The notes under the pieces were generated by a model that was not told the DNA's origin, did not search any database, and worked only from the letters and a program-made list of their open reading frames with translations. From positions 1-30,030 of the IMG/VR virus record IMGVR_UViG_3300030331_002347: 30,030 nt of DNA, one strand, 5' to 3'. The translations under genes were made by a program, and so were the position numbers. This DNA comes from a virus. Positions 8,934 to 14,378 of the stretch are shown one piece after another (the first letter of the stretch is position 1; each line of letters opens with the position of its first letter).

Positions 8934-10604
8934 TTGGACCTACCTGAAGAAATCAAGGACTTCCGAAACTTTCTATTCCTAGTCTGGAAACAACTAAACC
9001 TCCCACAACCAACACCTATTCAATATGAAATCGCAGACTACATGCAGCACGGCCCAAAACGAGCTGTCATCCAAGGATTTCGAGGAGTTGGTAAGTCTTG
9101 GATTTGCAGTGCTTTCGTCGTTCACCAACTGCTCCTCGACCCCAGCAAGAACATTCTTGTTGTCAGTGCTTCTAAAACTCGAGCAGATGATTTCAGCACA
9201 TTCACACTTAGACTCATCCACGAAGCTTCATTTCTCCAACATCTTGCTCCCGGAGATAAACAAAGATTCTCCAAAATCTCCTTTGACGTTGGACCAGCTC
9301 CAGCAAGTCATGCCCCCTCCGTCAAGTCCCTCGGAATTACTTCTCAACTGACAGGCTCTCGTGCTGACATAATCGTTGCTGATGACGTAGAGGTTCCAAA
9401 TAACTCAGCAACACAAATGATGCGAGACAAGCTCTCTGAGCAAGTCAAGGAGTTCGACGCTATCATCAAACCAGACGAGGAATCCAAGATACTCTTTCTA
9501 GGAACCCCACAGTGCGAGGACACAGTTTACAGGTCACTACAAGAACGAGGCTACGATACAAAAATCTGGCCCGCTCAATACATCACACAAAGCAAAAACA
9601 ACCTGACCTACAACGACAACGTAAGTCAACTGTGTGTAAGCACAGAAAAAGAAAACAAATCTACTGAACCCCTAAGGTTTTCTGACATAGACCTGGCTGA
9701 CCGAAAGGTTTCCTACGGGTCTGCTGGGTTTGCCCTCCAGTTCATGCTGGATTCCAAGCTGTCAGACGTAGAGAAGTATCCACTGAAGATAAATGACCTA
9801 CTTGTGATGAGCCTAGACAACGAGCTGGCTCCAGAAAAGGTTGTGTGGGCAAACGATCCGTCCCTAGAGTGGGACTCAACGGTTCCCAACGTAGGGATGA
9901 CCGGAGATCGCTTCCACAGGCCCTTTAAAGTTCTTGGAGATCACATACCTTACACCGGCAGTGTGATGAGTATTGACCCAGCAGGACGAGGAAAGGACGA
10001 AACAGGCTTTGCAATCTGTAAGATGCTCAACGGATTCCTCTACGTTCCTGCCGCTGGAGGACTACAAGGGGGCTACAGTGAAGAAACACTCAAGTATCTC
10101 TGTGTGTTGGCAAAAGAACACAATGTAAATACAATCATTGTGGAGAGTAACTTTGGTGATGGTATGTTTGTGGAGCTAATAAAGCCCATACTTACAAAGG
10201 TTCACCCCTGTACAATCGAGGAAGTCCGTCACAGCACCCAAAAGGAACGCAGGATCATAGATACCCTGGAACCCGTGATGGCAGGACACAAGCTTGTCAT
10301 AGACCCAGAGGTCATCAAAAGCGACTTTAGGACAGCTCAGGAATACTCACAGGAATCATCCCTGAAATACCAGCTAATCTACCAACTAAGCAGACTCACA
10401 AGAGACAGAGGGGCTATTACACACGATGACAGACTGGATGCCCTCAGTATCGCTATTGCTTACTGGACAGAACAAATGGCACAAGATGCCTCACAAAAGA
10501 TGGAGGACAGAAAAGAAGATCTACTTAGGGAGGAACTACAAAGGTTCCAAGATAGCTTCCATAAGTCCCGAGGATCCTCTGTGAGAGGTCCTAACTGGCT
10601 CTGA
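8934..10604 (+). CDS. terL: Terminase large subunit (gp19-like)
   Basis: A 556-aa packaging motor matching T7 gp19 throughout. The Walker A-like loop GFRGVGKS is at residues 48-55, with K54. The Walker B region DIIVADDVE is at 145-153, and the conserved FDVGPA...PSVKS.GIT.QLTGSRAD block lies just before it. The C-terminal RNase H-fold nuclease shows D347 in SIDPAGRGKDE, E403 in ESNFGDGMF and D498/D501 in HDDRLDAL. It cuts concatemers and pumps DNA into the prohead using ATP. The only start codon compatible with a full N-terminus is TTG at 8934: an in-frame stop lies at 8898 and no ATG or GTG occurs between. No Shine-Dalgarno sequence is evident, so expression probably depends on coupling to the small subunit 17 bp upstream. 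Confidence 0.97.
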   Translation: MDLPEEIKDFRNFLFLVWKQLNLPQPTPIQYEIADYMQHGPKRAVIQGFRGVGKSWICSAFVVHQLLLDPSKNILVVSASKTRADDFSTFTLRLIHEASFLQHLAPGDKQRFSKISFDVGPAPASHAPSVKSLGITSQLTGSRADIIVADDVEVPNNSATQMMRDKLSEQVKEFDAIIKPDEESKILFLGTPQCEDTVYRSLQERGYDTKIWPAQYITQSKNNLTYNDNVSQLCVSTEKENKSTEPLRFSDIDLADRKVSYGSAGFALQFMLDSKLSDVEKYPLKINDLLVMSLDNELAPEKVVWANDPSLEWDSTVPNVGMTGDRFHRPFKVLGDHIPYTGSVMSIDPAGRGKDETGFAICKMLNGFLYVPAAGGLQGGYSEETLKYLCVLAKEHNVNTIIVESNFGDGMFVELIKPILTKVHPCTIEEVRHSTQKERRIIDTLEPVMAGHKLVIDPEVIKSDFRTAQEYSQESSLKYQLIYQLSRLTRDRGAITHDDRLDALSIAIAYWTEQMAQDASQKMEDRKEDLLREELQRFQDSFHKSRGSSVRGPNWL

Positions 10605-10659
10605 GGGTCAGCACACCAGAACACACCTAAACCCTCTCAGAATCTAAATACGGCTCATT

Positions 10660-10977
10660 ATGGCAAAACAACCAAAATACAGACCCCTAGAGGTGCTTAT
10701 TGGAGGACATAGGTTTGCCATCGAATACAAACAGATGGAAGACTATGGAGTCCTACACTTTGAAAGGAGAACAATCTCCATCAGAAAGAACCTCAGTGAA
10801 GAAGACACTTTAGACACTATTCTCCATGAGGTAGTGCATGCTTGTTTTGCCCTCAGTGGTATTGGCTACTTGCTTGATAATGACAACCTAGAGGAAGCAC
10901 TAGTCAGAGCTGTGGAAAACTTGGTTGTTCCTACATTCAAAAAAGAACACACTTCTTACCTTAAACAAAAAGAGTAA
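10660..10977 (+). CDS. HExxH metallopeptidase-like protein
   Basis: A 105-aa protein with a zinc-metallopeptidase signature HEVVH at residues 56-60. A helical segment follows with conserved-looking acidic residues (E78, E79, E86), one of which could be the third metal ligand. The small size and N-terminal beta-strand region (VLHFERRTISIRKNLS) resemble phage-borne ImmA/IrrE- or SprT-like mini-peptidases, whose targets are usually unknown; some cleave repressors. It lies 55 bp after the terminase at the end of the late operon and directly before a repeat-rich intergenic region. Peptidase activity is inferred from the motif alone. Confidence 0.7.
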   Translation: MAKQPKYRPLEVLIGGHRFAIEYKQMEDYGVLHFERRTISIRKNLSEEDTLDTILHEVVHACFALSGIGYLLDNDNLEEALVRAVENLVVPTFKKEHTSYLKQKE

Positions 10978-11083
10978 AAATAAAATTACATTTACCTGTT
11001 GCCATATACGGTGCCGCCGATAAGGCCCCCTATAAGTACACTATTAGTTATCCAAGGGTCAAATCTTAATCATACTGACCATT

Positions 11084-11148
11084 TGTGTAATAGAGAACAA
11101 ATTGCATGTGTAATAGAGAACAAATGTCATGTGTAATAGAGAACAAAT
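11084..11148 (+). repeat. Three direct repeats with 23-bp periodicity
   Basis: The 19-mer TGTGTAATAGAGAACAAAT occurs exactly at 11084-11102, 11107-11125 and 11130-11148. The start-to-start distance is 23 bp in both intervals, slightly over two helical turns. Regular spacing and identity suggest binding sites for a protein (iterons or operators), or the short repeats that flank terminal redundancies in T7-like phages. Confidence 0.95.
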
Positions 11149-11214
11149 AAAAAAATAAAAATAACAAAGAAAAGAAAGGAAGGGATGTTTGTTTTTGTTT
11201 GTTAATATTATTCT

Positions 11215-11277
11215 ATCTATAGGTATTCCTATAGTATTCACAAACCTAGTATCTATAGGTGTTCCTATAGTAGGAAC
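11215..11277. promoter_or_regulatory. Paired CTATAGG dyads, possible operators or phage promoters
   Basis: Two near-identical 22-bp elements (11215-11236 and 11251-11272, 36 bp apart) each contain CTATAGG-N4-CCTATAG, a perfect 7-bp dyad with a 4-bp centre. The second also overlaps another dyad, GTTCCTA-TAG-TAGGAAC (11261-11277). CTATAGG is also the initiation core of T7-family promoters (CACTATAGGG), so the sites could be start sites for the phage RNA polymerase on both strands. Upstream promoter positions are not conserved between the two copies, which favours operators. They lie 36-93 bp before the small gene at 11308. Confidence 0.5.
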
Positions 11278-11307
11278 AAACAAAGGAAACAAATACCCTA
11301 CTTAAAT

Positions 11308-11580
11308 ATGGCTATTGAAAGATCAGGAGAAAAGTTCTCTGGATACAACAAACCAAAGAGAACTCCAGGACACAAAACTAAGTCACATGCTGTCTTAGCT
11401 AAATCAGGATCTACAATAAAACTCATTAGGTTTGGACAAAAGGGTGTCAGTGGTGCAGGTAAAAACCCAAAGACCCCAAAGGACAAAGCCAGAAGAAAAA
11501 GCTTTAAGGCTCGTCATGCAGCCAACATAGCCAAAGGAAAACTCTCAGCAGCCTATTGGGCAAACAAAGTAAAATGGTAG
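11308..11580 (+). CDS. Conserved small basic protein of marine podoviruses
   Basis: A 90-aa, strongly basic protein. From memory, near-identical sequence patterns (EKFSGYNKPKRTP, LIRFGQKGVSG, FKARHAANIAKGK and the C-terminal AAYWANKVKW) recur in uncharacterised proteins of marine phages, especially cyano- and pelagi-podoviruses. No enzyme motif or membrane segment is visible. The alternating basic and aromatic residues suggest binding to nucleic acid or another acidic partner, but this is unproven. It is the first of four small Lys-rich genes after the repeat-rich region. Confidence 0.85.
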   Translation: MAIERSGEKFSGYNKPKRTPGHKTKSHAVLAKSGSTIKLIRFGQKGVSGAGKNPKTPKDKARRKSFKARHAANIAKGKLSAAYWANKVKW

Positions 11581-11602
11581 AATAATTACAAAGTAAATAC
11601 AT

Positions 11603-11743
11603 ATGAGCCTCTACGAGAACATCAACAAACGCCGCAAGCTAGGCATTAGTAGATCCAAAAAGAACTCCACCATAAGCGATAAAGCATACGCAAATATGAA
11701 GGCTGGATTTCCTAAGAAGAAAAAGAAGAAGAAGAAAAAGTAA
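11603..11743 (+). CDS. Tiny Lys-rich protein with a nine-lysine tail
   Basis: A 46-aa protein: MSLYENINKRRKLGISRSKK, then a short neutral segment (NSTISDKAYANMKAGFP) and nine consecutive lysines at the C-terminus. I recall the same pattern in small uncharacterised proteins of marine phages, which supports a real gene despite its size. Composition suggests nucleic-acid or membrane binding; the function is unknown. Its stop codon overlaps the next start (TAATG), so the following gene is probably translated by re-initiation. Confidence 0.75.
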   Translation: MSLYENINKRRKLGISRSKKNSTISDKAYANMKAGFPKKKKKKKKK

Positions 11744-11904
11744 TGAAAAAACAAAAAGGACTTACAAAAAGACAACAAGATACCATGAAAAAACATAGCG
11801 TTCATCACAGCAAAAAACACATGGACTTAATGAAAAAACTAATGATCAAAGGAAAAACCTTTGGAGAAGCTCATAAAACTGCTATTAAAACAGTAGGTAA
11901 GTGA
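11743..11904 (+). CDS. Tiny His/Lys-rich conserved protein
   Basis: A 53-aa protein that is very basic and His-rich, with LTKRQQDTMKKHS, then HHSKKHMDLMKKLM and GKTFGEAHKTAIKTVGK. It looks like one amphipathic helical unit plus a short C-terminal helix. I recall similar small proteins in marine phage genomes, always without function. The start overlaps the previous stop by one base (TAATG). It is followed by a large hairpin (11921-11990). Confidence 0.75.
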   Translation: MKKQKGLTKRQQDTMKKHSVHHSKKHMDLMKKLMIKGKTFGEAHKTAIKTVGK

Positions 11905-11920
11905 TTTGTTTTTAAAAGAC

Positions 11921-11990
11921 GAAGCTTCTTGGGTCTCTGATAATCTAAGGTTTTCTTTGTTTTTCCCTTAGATCAAGCCCAAGAAGCTTT
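11921..11990 (+). other. Large two-part hairpin
   Basis: AAGCTTCTTGGG (11922-11933) pairs perfectly with CCCAAGAAGCTT (11978-11989). Inside it ATCTAAGG (11943-11950) pairs with CCTTAGAT (11966-11973) around a 15-nt pyrimidine-rich loop. The two stems are separated by an asymmetric internal loop. No U-tract follows, so it is not a standard intrinsic terminator. An RNase III site, an mRNA stability element or a DNA end/packaging signal are possible. Confidence 0.75.
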
Positions 11991-12007
11991 CGCTAAGTTT
12001 CCCTCAT

Positions 12008-12094
12008 ATGAATACCAAAAAGTCAGCAAAGAAAAAGAAACCTGTTGCTCGCCCTAAACCCACAAAAGGGAGAGGCAAAAGGTCACTCTACTAA
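12008..12094 (+). CDS. Very small Lys/Arg/Pro-rich protein
   Basis: A 28-aa open frame: MNTKKSAKKKKPVARPKPTK followed by GRGKRSLY. About half of its residues are Lys or Arg, resembling histone-tail or protamine-like sequence. It continues the run of small basic genes and ends 10 bp before a terminator-like hairpin, which supports it being the last gene of the late transcript. Too short for a homology argument. The function is unknown, with nucleic-acid binding the simplest guess. Confidence 0.55.
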   Translation: MNTKKSAKKKKPVARPKPTKGRGKRSLY

Positions 12095-12484
12095 AATCCA
12101 TACAGGCACCAGTAGTCTCTTCTTTATGTGTGAACAGGCAACTTCCTATAGGAGAGCTACTGGTGTCCTTTTGAAGTTTGGTATAAAAATCTGAAGGGGT
12201 ATACGTATATAGCGACGCGCTAAAATACCCCCGCGCACCCTCCCGGAACGCATTCTAGCAGCGGATTGTCTCTTGATTGACACCCCTACTCTCTTGTAAT
12301 CCTACAGGCTAGTCTTGCCCGTAGCACCCTAGATGCTAGGGGACGAGTGGGTTGTTCTCTTGCCAGGTTTAGCCTCGCCTAAGTTTTTTAGGCAAGGGCA
12401 TGTCTTTTTCTCTCACTTTGCGTTTTTGATTTTTTTTTATTTTTTGCTTGCGCTTTGCGATCACTTGGTCATCTTGGCGGCGAT
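12095..12484. other. Gene-poor late/early boundary, candidate genome-end region
   Basis: I see no convincing gene here. The stretch holds a terminator-like hairpin (12105-12168), GGGGTAT/ATACCCC arms (12196-12202, 12225-12231) around a TATACGTATA palindrome, a CCCTAG-ATG-CTAGGG dyad (12327-12341), and competing stems GCCTAA/TTAGGC (12377-12393) and CTTGCC/GGCAAG (12359-12396). A perfect TTGACA box (12277-12282) lacks a good partner at normal spacing. Late genes end before it and early genes begin after it. In a T7-like genome the physical ends with terminal repeats and host-type promoters are expected here. Confidence 0.55.
12105..12168 (+). terminator. Terminator-like hairpin after the late operon
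   Basis: CACCAGTAG (12107-12115) pairs with CTACTGGTG (12157-12165), extended by imperfect pairing (GGCACC/GGTGTCC outside, TCTC/GAGA inside), and is followed by a short TTTT run. The loop of about 40 nt is long for an intrinsic terminator and contains the palindrome CCTATAGG (12145-12152). The position, just after the last late gene, supports termination. Confidence 0.45.
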
Positions 12485-12742
12485 ATGCAAAAACAAACAA
12501 CACCTAATACACCTATCGTTTTTCCTACGTTTCGTCGCGAGACTCTTCTATGGAAGTTCCTAGTGAATCTCCTTGCTGTTTCTGGTGCGCTGGCTGTAGT
12601 TCCCTTCCCTCTTTTCTGGCTTGCCCTTTTAGATGTTCAAGATGTACTGCCGGTCTTTATCTTCAGCGCCTCCTTTGGCGCGCTTGCTGGCCTCTCATGG
12701 CTCGCCTTATTCTTTTACGAGCGCCCTATAAAGAGGAAGTAA
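12485..12742 (+). CDS. Small two-pass membrane protein, first early gene
   Basis: An 85-aa protein with a polar N-terminus (about 20 residues), two hydrophobic segments at about 24-47 (FLVNLLAVSGALAVVPFPLF) and about 55-77 (VFIFSASFGALAGLSWLALF), and a basic tail (YERPIKRK). This predicts a helical hairpin with both ends in the cytoplasm. No family is recognised. As the first gene after the late/early boundary it may act on the host membrane, for instance in superinfection exclusion or as a second holin. ATG 12485 is chosen over an upstream in-frame TTG (12455). Confidence 0.65.
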   Translation: MQKQTTPNTPIVFPTFRRETLLWKFLVNLLAVSGALAVVPFPLFWLALLDVQDVLPVFIFSASFGALAGLSWLALFFYERPIKRK

Positions 12743-12744
12743 GC

Positions 12745-12786
12745 CCAAGAACCACACAGACCCAATGAAAACAAACAACACCACCA
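12745..12786 (+). repeat. Leader repeat, copy 1
   Basis: About 42 bases spanning the translation start at 12765 recur with roughly five differences at 13239-13280, spanning the start at 13259. The shared core includes CCAAGAAC, ACACAGA, CCAATGAAAACAAA and AACACCA. The repeat covers the untranslated leader plus the first seven codons, so it may be a mobile or duplicated translation-initiation element. Confidence 0.85.
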
Positions 12787-13235
12787 CACCAGTTAAATTC
12801 ACCTATACTCACGCTATCACTGCTGAAGCTCAAGCGTTAGCTGATGCCCTTGGCGGCGGATGCTTGGAGTTAAACAACGAATTCCTCGAGCGTTATTGTT
12901 CAGAGGATCTTGCCAAGCTCCTAAAGGTAATCACCTGCGAAAAGGAGAGGGCTCTTATTTTAGACTCTCACCTGACTGACGATAACTGGCGTGCAATGTC
13001 AGGGCTTGATGAAGGCGCTGATATTAACCTGCCAGTAGGAGAGCTTGAGATTCAATTTGAGGGAGAGGCTGAGGATTACTTTGAGGATCCGGAGGATTGG
13101 TATATTAAGGGTGATCTTGCCTATACGGTCTTAGATGGCCTTTGTTGGACAGTAGACCTCGACAGCCTGCAACAAGACGTAAACGATTGGACAGAAAACC
13201 AACAAGATGAAGTTGCTAGTGGCGTCACTTGCTAA
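12765..13235 (+). CDS. Acidic early protein, unknown function
   Basis: A 156-aa protein with about 34 Asp/Glu against 9 Lys/Arg. The charge is concentrated in the second half (ELEIQFEGEAEDYFEDPEDW and the following residues). The N-terminal half has an alternating helical pattern and four cysteines occur in total. I do not recognise a family. Small, highly acidic proteins made first by T7-like phages can be DNA mimics, as with T7 Ocr (gp0.3), which blocks type I restriction. The charge and early position fit such a role, but the sequence does not resemble Ocr. The start has no Shine-Dalgarno sequence but lies in the duplicated A/C-rich leader. Confidence 0.75.
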   Translation: MKTNNTTTPVKFTYTHAITAEAQALADALGGGCLELNNEFLERYCSEDLAKLLKVITCEKERALILDSHLTDDNWRAMSGLDEGADINLPVGELEIQFEGEAEDYFEDPEDWYIKGDLAYTVLDGLCWTVDLDSLQQDVNDWTENQQDEVASGVTC

Positions 13236-13238
13236 TCT

Positions 13239-13280
13239 CCAAGAACTACACAGAACCAATGAAAACAAAGAACACCAATA
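13239..13280 (+). repeat. Leader repeat, copy 2
   Basis: Second copy of the leader described at 12745-12786. It begins in the spacer after the preceding gene and runs through the ATG at 13259 into the first codons (MKTKNT here, MKTNNT in copy 1). A shorter version of the core (AGAACCAATGAAAA) appears again at the start of the gene at 13883. Confidence 0.85.
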
Positions 13281-13456
13281 CCACCAGTCGATCCTTCAAG
13301 ATTACAGTTGAGGTCGCCGCTTGTCCTTTTCTCACAAACGATGAGGACACAACCGAAACCCTCCAGAAGCATTTCGAGGAGGCTCTGAGCTATTGCGACA
13401 AGTTTTACCAAACAAGCGCAGTTATTTTTCAAGAGGGCCAGACGGTTTACAAGTAA
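13259..13456 (+). CDS. Small early protein, unknown function
   Basis: A 65-aa protein with N-terminal polar repeats (MKTKNTNTTSRSFK), a beta-strand-like segment (ITVEVAACPF), then a helical acidic stretch (TETLQKHFEEALSYCDKFY) and a short C-terminal strand. This could be a small beta-alpha-beta fold. I do not recognise it. The start at 13259 is favoured over an in-frame codon at 13229 because it coincides with the duplicated leader and avoids overlap with the preceding gene. The stop codon lies within a hairpin stem. Confidence 0.65.
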   Translation: MKTKNTNTTSRSFKITVEVAACPFLTNDEDTTETLQKHFEEALSYCDKFYQTSAVIFQEGQTVYK

Positions 13457-13505
13457 TCTCTCCCGTCTCCTTATTGGTTAGCCAGTAGGGAGCGGGGAGC
13501 GATTA
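13454..13505 (+). other. Intergenic hairpin between early genes
   Basis: A 17-bp imperfect stem (14 of 17 paired): 13454-13470 with 13489-13505, around an 18-nt loop that itself can form TGG-TTAG-CCA. The left arm includes the stop codon of the preceding gene. No U-tract follows, so termination is unlikely. T7 early mRNAs are cut by RNase III at hairpins between genes, and this could be such a processing or stability element. Confidence 0.65.
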
Positions 13506-13541
13506 AATGACTCCGATTACACACAAAACAAACAAAGAAAA

Positions 13542-13853
13542 ATGCAATTAGTTACCACACTATCAACAGCTCAAGCGGCCGATATTCTCTTACAAGATGA
13601 TTTTGCCACCTGGACTCGACCGGGTGCCTTTGCCCTTTGCGAATATCTTGAGGAACTATCCGAAGACATGGAGGAGCCTGTAAAAATTCACCCTGTAGAT
13701 ATTCGCTGTGAGTATTCAGAGTATGGATCGGCATCAGAAGCAGTGGAGCAATACACTGGGGGCGCTAGTGGGATTCTTGATCCTCTGGCATGGCTCCAAG
13801 ATAGGACAACTGTGATTGTATTTGATGGAGGAGTGATCATTCAAGACTTCTAA
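13542..13853 (+). CDS. Acidic early protein, conserved-looking hypothetical
   Basis: A 103-aa protein with about 19 acidic and 4 basic residues. It reads as an N-terminal helix (STAQAADILLQDDFATW), a helix (ALCEYLEELSEDMEEP), then PVDIRCEYSEYGSASEAVEQY and a C-terminal strand pair (TVIVFDGGVIIQDF). From memory, the IRCEYSEY-type motif with a following strand occurs in uncharacterised proteins of phages and plasmids, so the gene is probably real and mobile. The function is unknown. Its acidity and position among early genes are compatible with host take-over or anti-restriction. The start follows an A-rich, Shine-Dalgarno-free leader. Confidence 0.75.
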   Translation: MQLVTTLSTAQAADILLQDDFATWTRPGAFALCEYLEELSEDMEEPVKIHPVDIRCEYSEYGSASEAVEQYTGGASGILDPLAWLQDRTTVIVFDGGVIIQDF

Positions 13854-13882
13854 AGATTGCAAAGAGAACAAACAAAGAACCA

Positions 13883-14194
13883 ATGAAAATTACCATATCA
13901 GTTCAATACCAAGGCAAACCAATGTTCGAGAGCTTTGAGGTTCCACCATCAGAAAACGAAAGGACTTTACCTCCGACTTGGAGGCAACACCGAAAGGCCA
14001 TGCGTCTTGTCAATGCACTGAACGCAAGCGGAGCTAAGGCCGATTTTCTCATGGTTCCAGAGTCTGCCGTTGAATTGCAGCGGATAGTTGCTAAGGGGCG
14101 CATGATGGCAAAAAGGGTTTGGCATTTTGCAGCCATTAAACCTTCAAAGGCTAAATCACAGGCCATCAGACAATGGCGGGAACTTGTTGCTTAA
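13883..14194 (+). CDS. Small basic early protein, unknown function
   Basis: A 103-aa protein with an excess of Lys/Arg. It opens with a strand-like segment (MKITISVQYQGKPMFESFEV), followed by helices containing PPTWRQHRKAMRLVNALNAS, a segment resembling a short alpha/beta unit, and a basic C-terminal region (KPSKAKSQAIRQWRELVA). No membrane helix or enzyme motif is visible and I do not recognise the family. It lies 29 bp after the acidic gene, behind the leader core AGAACCAATGAAAA. Confidence 0.65.
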   Translation: MKITISVQYQGKPMFESFEVPPSENERTLPPTWRQHRKAMRLVNALNASGAKADFLMVPESAVELQRIVAKGRMMAKRVWHFAAIKPSKAKSQAIRQWRELVA

Positions 14195-14197
14195 CCC

Positions 14198-14371
14198 ATG
14201 CCAAGCGGGCCGCCCATTGATGTATCGCAGTATTTGCCTTGGATAAAAAGGCAGGCAAAAGTTCTGCTTGCCCACCAGCTTCTTGATTTCATAGAAGCCA
14301 ACGCCGGAAACAAGCGAGCCACCTTGTCAGCTGTTCGTGAACTTCGGGCACTATTGAAACAAAAAGATTAA
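14198..14371 (+). CDS. Small helical protein, unknown function
   Basis: A 57-aa frame beginning 3 bp after the preceding stop: MPSGPPIDVSQYLPWIKRQA, then KVLLAHQLLDFIEANAGNKR and a C-terminal helix (ATLSAVRELRALLKQKD). It is predicted to be two or three amphipathic helices, fitting a small DNA- or protein-binding module. Tight packing between neighbours and a regular helical heptad pattern support coding. No family is recognised. Confidence 0.55.
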   Translation: MPSGPPIDVSQYLPWIKRQAKVLLAHQLLDFIEANAGNKRATLSAVRELRALLKQKD

Positions 14372-14378
14372 TTGATTG

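Larger units (their letters stand above)
10978..11307. other. Regulatory-looking intergenic region, no gene
   Basis: No credible coding sequence is present in these 330 bases. They contain three 23-bp-spaced direct repeats (11084-11148), a purine-rich stretch (about 11150-11183), a short T/G-rich stretch and two identical-armed dyads (11215-11277), and end 31 bp before a conserved small gene. T7 carries its replication-associated right-end promoter and short repeats in the comparable place, after the terminase. A promoter, operator or origin role is an inference. Confidence 0.6.

Noticed and set aside
9025-9351. 108-codon frame inside the large terminase gene (+1 phase)
   Set aside because: It has no recognisable motif, is Ser/Thr/Leu-rich as expected of a shifted reading of terL, and the terminase frame shows strong family conservation over the same bases.
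10595-10647. CTGAGGGT ... ACCCTCTCAG inverted repeat after the large terminase gene
   Set aside because: Pairing requires a bulge, no T-run follows, and the next gene begins shortly after; too weak for a terminator.
11084-11148. CRISPR-like array
   Set aside because: The repeats are 19 bp with 4-bp intervals and only three copies; spacers are absent, so iterons or operators are the better reading.
11059-11292. Minus-strand 77-codon frame
   Set aside because: It is made by reading the direct repeats and dyads in reverse; the repetitive peptide looks artificial and all other genes are on the + strand.
12277-12302. TTGACA box as part of a sigma-70 promoter
   Set aside because: No acceptable -10 box lies 16-18 bp downstream (TAATCC is only 14 bp away), so it is mentioned only as a possible element and not listed as a promoter.
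12333-12563. 76-codon T-rich hydrophobic frame
   Set aside because: Its hydrophobicity comes from a run of T residues, it begins inside a palindrome and overlaps the better-supported two-pass membrane gene at 12485.
12550-12768. 72-codon Cys-rich frame overlapping the two-pass membrane gene
   Set aside because: It overlaps the 12485-12742 gene in another phase and shows only scattered Cys without domain structure.
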